This document shows, one piece after another, positions 5,938 to 8,992 of a stretch of DNA of 8,992 nt. Location: positions 1 through 8,992 of the forward strand of contig JAIRYY010000312.1 in assembly GCA_031267485.1 (NCBI GenBank), read 5' to 3'. The DNA is from Tannerella sp. Its GTDB lineage: Bacteria; Bacteroidota; Bacteroidia; Bacteroidales; Tannerellaceae. Position 1 is the stretch's first letter. Each line of letters starts with the position of its first letter. The position numbers were made by a program, and so were the translations under genes. The notes beneath the pieces are model-generated. The model saw only the letters and a list, made by a program, of their open reading frames with translations. It was not told the DNA's origin and made no database searches.

Positions 5938-8271
5938 ATGAACCATATGAAACTTAACGGTTTAATAATAGCGGTCATCTCCGTACTTTCCGTACAGACG
6001 ACTGCGGCGCAAAGTTACAAGGACTGGAAGACATTCCTCGCCTATAACGAGGCGACGGGTATCGCCGAATCAAACGAACGCGTTTACGTGCTGGCAAGCG
6101 GGTCGCTTTACAGCTACGGAAAGGATGACGGGGAAATCATAACCTATTCGAAGCAGAACGGACTGAGCGACACCGACATAAGGATGATAAGATACTACCC
6201 GGAGTTCCATACGCTGATTATCATATACGGAAACGGCAACATCGACCTGTACGACGACGACGGCATCAAGAACATCCCGGCGCTGAAAAACGCCACAAAC
6301 ATCCAGAGCAAAGGCGTGAACAATGTTTTCTTCCATAATGAATATGCGTACATATCGGCCGATTTCGGCATTATGGCAGTCAACCTCCGTAAAAAGGAAA
6401 TCGCGGACACGTATAAGATAGACCGGACAAAAGCCGTTTGCATCTTTCGCGACTCCATTTACGCATCAACGGACGACGGTCTGATGAAAGCGCATACAAG
6501 GGACAACCTCCTCGATGTGAACAACTGGACGGAAAAGAAACCGAACACGACCGCTTTTGACGAAAAGGACATCATAAATATGTGCCTTTTCCAGGACATG
6601 ATTTTCTATTGCGTGAAAGGAAACGGCGTTTATTATGAGACCGCCGGCGGGGAAGTGAAACGGCTGATGGAACAGTCATACATAAAAGACATATCCGTCC
6701 AGCAGAATCAGTTGCTGACTTATACGAGCGAAAACCTTTACATTTACGAGAATACGGATCATTTTATTTATGTGACGATAGGTCAGATAAACGATGTGGT
6801 ATCACTTAAAAACGACGGGAAATACTGGGTTGCGGCGGGAACCAACGGACTCATCGGCATGGAAAAAGGCAGCGACAACAGGTTTGTGAAAATCGTGTCC
6901 GACATAGCGATCAACAGCCCCAAACGCAATTACAACGCATTCATGACGGTCTTCAACAACAAATTACTCATTACCGGGGGAGACCGTACCTACAACCGTT
7001 TTTCGAGGCCCGGAACTTTAATGATTTATGAAAATGAGACGTGGCATAATTTCGACGAAGCGGCGGCAGACGCGGAAATCCAGAAGCTGATAGGCGCTAA
7101 CGGCAGGGACTACATGGGCGTCGCGGTTGATCCCGACGATGAAAATCACTGTTTCATAGCATCTTATGGCGAAGGCATCATCGAAATAAAAGACAATGCG
7201 TTCGTGAAACTTCACAACCTGGACAACAGCCCGCTGATGTCCGCCGTGTCGAGCATTGAAGACGGCGTCGTCGTATACAACCCCTCCTACGTCCGCATCG
7301 GAAGCGTATGTTTCGACAGGGACAAAAACCTGTGGGCCACGAATTGCCTTGTGAGGAACGCCATCCATGTGCTCAAGGCCGGTGGAGAGTGGGCGTCCCT
7401 GTATTATTCGAGTCTCAACAATACGGACAAAATAGACAAGATACTCATTACTTCGCGCGGCCAAAAATGGATCAACGCGCCCGACAACGGGATTTTTGTC
7501 CTTGACGACAACGGGACAATCGACGATACTTCCGACGACAGGTTTCATTTTTTCAGCACGTTTAAAGACGCCGCCACGGGCAGCAATCTGTCCGCCAACC
7601 AGTATCTTTGCATGGCGGAAGACCGGAACGGCACGATATGGATCGGCACAAATATCGGGCTTTTAAGGTGCAGCACGCCTTCAACGGCGCTGGACAACCC
7701 CGAAAACCTGGCGCTCTCGCGACCGGTCCGCGACGGTGAAGCCTACTTCCTCAGCGGAGAATCCGTCACGTCGATAGCCGTCGATGCGGACAACCGGAAA
7801 TGGATCGGGACGACCAATCAGGGCGTTTTTCTCATCAATGAAGACGGCTCGGAAACGATCTACAACTTCAGTACGGACAACTCCCCTCTCCTGTCCAACA
7901 CCATCAAAAGCATCGCAGTCAACGACAGGACAGGCGAAGTGTTTTTCGGCACGGACAATGGGCTTGTATCTTACAGCAGCGGCGTAAAAAGCGGAGTCGC
8001 ACCGTTTTCGGACGTGCACGCATTCCCGAACCCCGTCCGTCCGGATTACATTGATAAAGTGACCATCACAGGATTAGTCAGCAATGCAAGCGTGAAAATA
8101 ACGGATCTGAACGGCAACCTCATCTTCCAGGGACGTTCTGTCGGCAACCAGCTGGTCTGGAACTGCCGGAACAGCGCCGGCAACCGCGTTGCAACAGGCA
8201 TATACCTCGTGATAGCCGCCACGTCCGACGCCTCGGAAAGCGTGGTCGCAAAGATAGCCGTCGTAAAATGA
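5938..8271 (+). CDS. porZ: PorZ-like T9SS surface beta-propeller protein
   Basis: A 777-residue exported protein. A short signal peptide (hydrophobic core about 8-19, likely cleavage after A24 before Q25) is followed by a PorZ-type N-terminal propeller (WKTFLAYNEATGIAES near 29-44, ngniDLYDDDG near 100-110). A second propeller has reg_prop-type blades: LWATN near 465, KWINAPDNGIFVLD 510-523, IWIGTNIGLL 567-576, KWIGTTNQGVFLIN 621-634, EVFFGTDNGLVSY 667-679. A C-terminal type A sorting domain runs from about 694 to 777 (AFPNPV, then VKITDLNGNL, ending VVAKIAVVK). Known P. gingivalis PorZ has almost the same length and the same order of two propellers plus sorting domain. There it works with PorU, PorV and PorQ in anchoring cargo to A-LPS. 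The start at 5938 (or 5947) gives a proper signal peptide; the frame extends to 5869 inside rdgB, but that extension has no signal character. Another surface propeller protein of this family is possible, though less likely. Confidence 0.85.
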   Translation: MNHMKLNGLIIAVISVLSVQTTAAQSYKDWKTFLAYNEATGIAESNERVYVLASGSLYSYGKDDGEIITYSKQNGLSDTDIRMIRYYPEFHTLIIIYGNGNIDLYDDDGIKNIPALKNATNIQSKGVNNVFFHNEYAYISADFGIMAVNLRKKEIADTYKIDRTKAVCIFRDSIYASTDDGLMKAHTRDNLLDVNNWTEKKPNTTAFDEKDIINMCLFQDMIFYCVKGNGVYYETAGGEVKRLMEQSYIKDISVQQNQLLTYTSENLYIYENTDHFIYVTIGQINDVVSLKNDGKYWVAAGTNGLIGMEKGSDNRFVKIVSDIAINSPKRNYNAFMTVFNNKLLITGGDRTYNRFSRPGTLMIYENETWHNFDEAAADAEIQKLIGANGRDYMGVAVDPDDENHCFIASYGEGIIEIKDNAFVKLHNLDNSPLMSAVSSIEDGVVVYNPSYVRIGSVCFDRDKNLWATNCLVRNAIHVLKAGGEWASLYYSSLNNTDKIDKILITSRGQKWINAPDNGIFVLDDNGTIDDTSDDRFHFFSTFKDAATGSNLSANQYLCMAEDRNGTIWIGTNIGLLRCSTPSTALDNPENLALSRPVRDGEAYFLSGESVTSIAVDADNRKWIGTTNQGVFLINEDGSETIYNFSTDNSPLLSNTIKSIAVNDRTGEVFFGTDNGLVSYSSGVKSGVAPFSDVHAFPNPVRPDYIDKVTITGLVSNASVKITDLNGNLIFQGRSVGNQLVWNCRNSAGNRVATGIYLVIAATSDASESVVAKIAVVK

Positions 8272-8298
8272 CCGGGGATTTCGCAAATGATGATAAAA

Positions 8299-8992
8299 CT
8301 ACAGCGATTGCCAGCCCTGCGCTTTCAGTTCTATTTCGCCGCCGTCGCGTCCGACAAGCACGTTCCCGTATTCGGGCTTGGTGATGTGGCCTATTATCGT
8401 TATGCCTTTCATTGCCGATACCGTATCATGCAATCCGAGCGGTACGGTGAAAAGCAATTCGTAATCTTCTCCGCCGTTCAGTGCGGCCGTTACAAGGTTC
8501 ATGTTAAATTCTTCGGCCATAATGGCTGTCTGATAGTCGATGGGTATGCGGTCTTCGAAGATCCGGCATCCGGCGTTGCTTTCCTTTGAGATGTGCAACA
8601 GTTCCGAAGACAGGCCGTCGGATATGTCAATCATGGAAGTCGGTATTATTCCGGCTTTGTCGAGCATTTCGACGATGTCCCTGCGCGCTTCCGGTTTTAA
8701 CTGCCGTTCGAGAAGGTATTCTTTTCCGCCGAAATCGGGCTGAAAGTCTTTCTCTCCGCCATAGACGCTTTTTTCCCTTTCCAGCAGCTGCAAACCCATA
8801 TATGCGGCGCCAAGATCGCCGGAGACGCAAATGAGGTCGTTTTCCCCGGCGCCACTGCGGTATACGATCTTGTCCTTTTCCCCCTCTCCCACACAGGTTA
8901 TACTGATTGTGAGGCCATTCATCGAAGCGGAAGTGTCGCCCCCGACCAGATCGACGCCGTAAACGTCGCAGGCAAGGCGCAGTCCGGCATAC
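8299..8992 (-). CDS. thiL: Thiamine-monophosphate kinase, 5'-truncated by window edge
   Basis: Phosphorylates thiamine monophosphate with ATP to thiamine diphosphate, the last step of TPP synthesis, in the cytoplasm. The reading frame stays open from 8991 to the TAG at 8301-8299, giving 230 visible residues. The M at 8922 is internal, because the sequence upstream of it is conserved ThiL: YAGLRLACDVYGVDLVGGDT, with the metal-binding GGDT at visible 17-20. Further motifs are VSGDLGAAYMGLQLL at 56-70, RQLKPEARR at 96-104, MIDISDGLSSEL at 120-131 and NGGEDYELLFTV at 172-183. About 110-120 N-terminal residues, including the first metal/ATP-binding aspartates, lie beyond position 8992. The gene is convergent with porZ, the two stops being 27 bases apart, and I see no hairpin in that gap. 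Confidence 0.96.
   Translation of the reverse strand, partial: YAGLRLACDVYGVDLVGGDTSASMNGLTISITCVGEGEKDKIVYRSGAGENDLICVSGDLGAAYMGLQLLEREKSVYGGEKDFQPDFGGKEYLLERQLKPEARRDIVEMLDKAGIIPTSMIDISDGLSSELLHISKESNAGCRIFEDRIPIDYQTAIMAEEFNMNLVTAALNGGEDYELLFTVPLGLHDTVSAMKGITIIGHITKPEYGNVLVGRDGGEIELKAQGWQSL

Noticed and set aside
8299..8922. Start of thiL at the ATG complementary to 8922
   Set aside because: The frame continues to the window edge with conserved ThiL sequence, including the metal-binding GGDT motif, so that methionine is internal.

Overview
The window looks like chromosome from a member of the order Bacteroidales (phylum Bacteroidota) that has a type IX secretion system (T9SS). The leucyl-tRNA synthetase is of the form I know from Bacteroides/Porphyromonas relatives. 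The beta-propeller protein closely fits PorZ and ends in a type A T9SS sorting domain. No gene shows a strong Shine-Dalgarno sequence, as is usual in this phylum. The repeats in the large gap resemble dispersed repeats I associate with environmental Bacteroidota genomes. The genus cannot be named from sequence alone.

Layout. (1) 1-2694, +: leuS, cut at its 5' end inside the HIGH signature. (2) 2770-3642, +: a YitT-family membrane protein. (3) 3643-5308: about 1.67 kb with no credible gene, packed with repeats. These are a heptamer array interrupted by a GC-rich hairpin, inverted repeats built on CAGATTACAC near both ends, a ten-unit 21-bp minisatellite, four copies of a CGTCATTGCGAGG-type element, two 28-bp palindromes of one family, and two copies of a TTGTYCCGGAGGGG element. 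(4) 5309-5932, +: rdgB, the house-cleaning NTP pyrophosphatase. (5) 5938-8271, +: porZ, five bases after rdgB and probably in the same transcript. (6) 8299-8992, -: thiL, thiamine-monophosphate kinase, convergent with porZ and cut at its 5' end by the window edge.

How the genes work together. leuS, rdgB and thiL are unrelated housekeeping functions: translation, nucleotide-pool sanitation and cofactor synthesis. yitT is a membrane protein of unknown substrate. porZ is the cell-surface component. In Porphyromonas gingivalis PorZ belongs to the PorU/PorV/PorQ/PorZ attachment complex that anchors T9SS cargo to A-LPS. The rdgB-porZ junction is the only clear operon-like spacing.

No new protein-coding system is evident. 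What is unusual here is the repeat island between yitT and rdgB. It holds many unrelated repeat families in a small space and no transposase, and it generates several spurious open frames, including an artificial N-terminal extension of RdgB.
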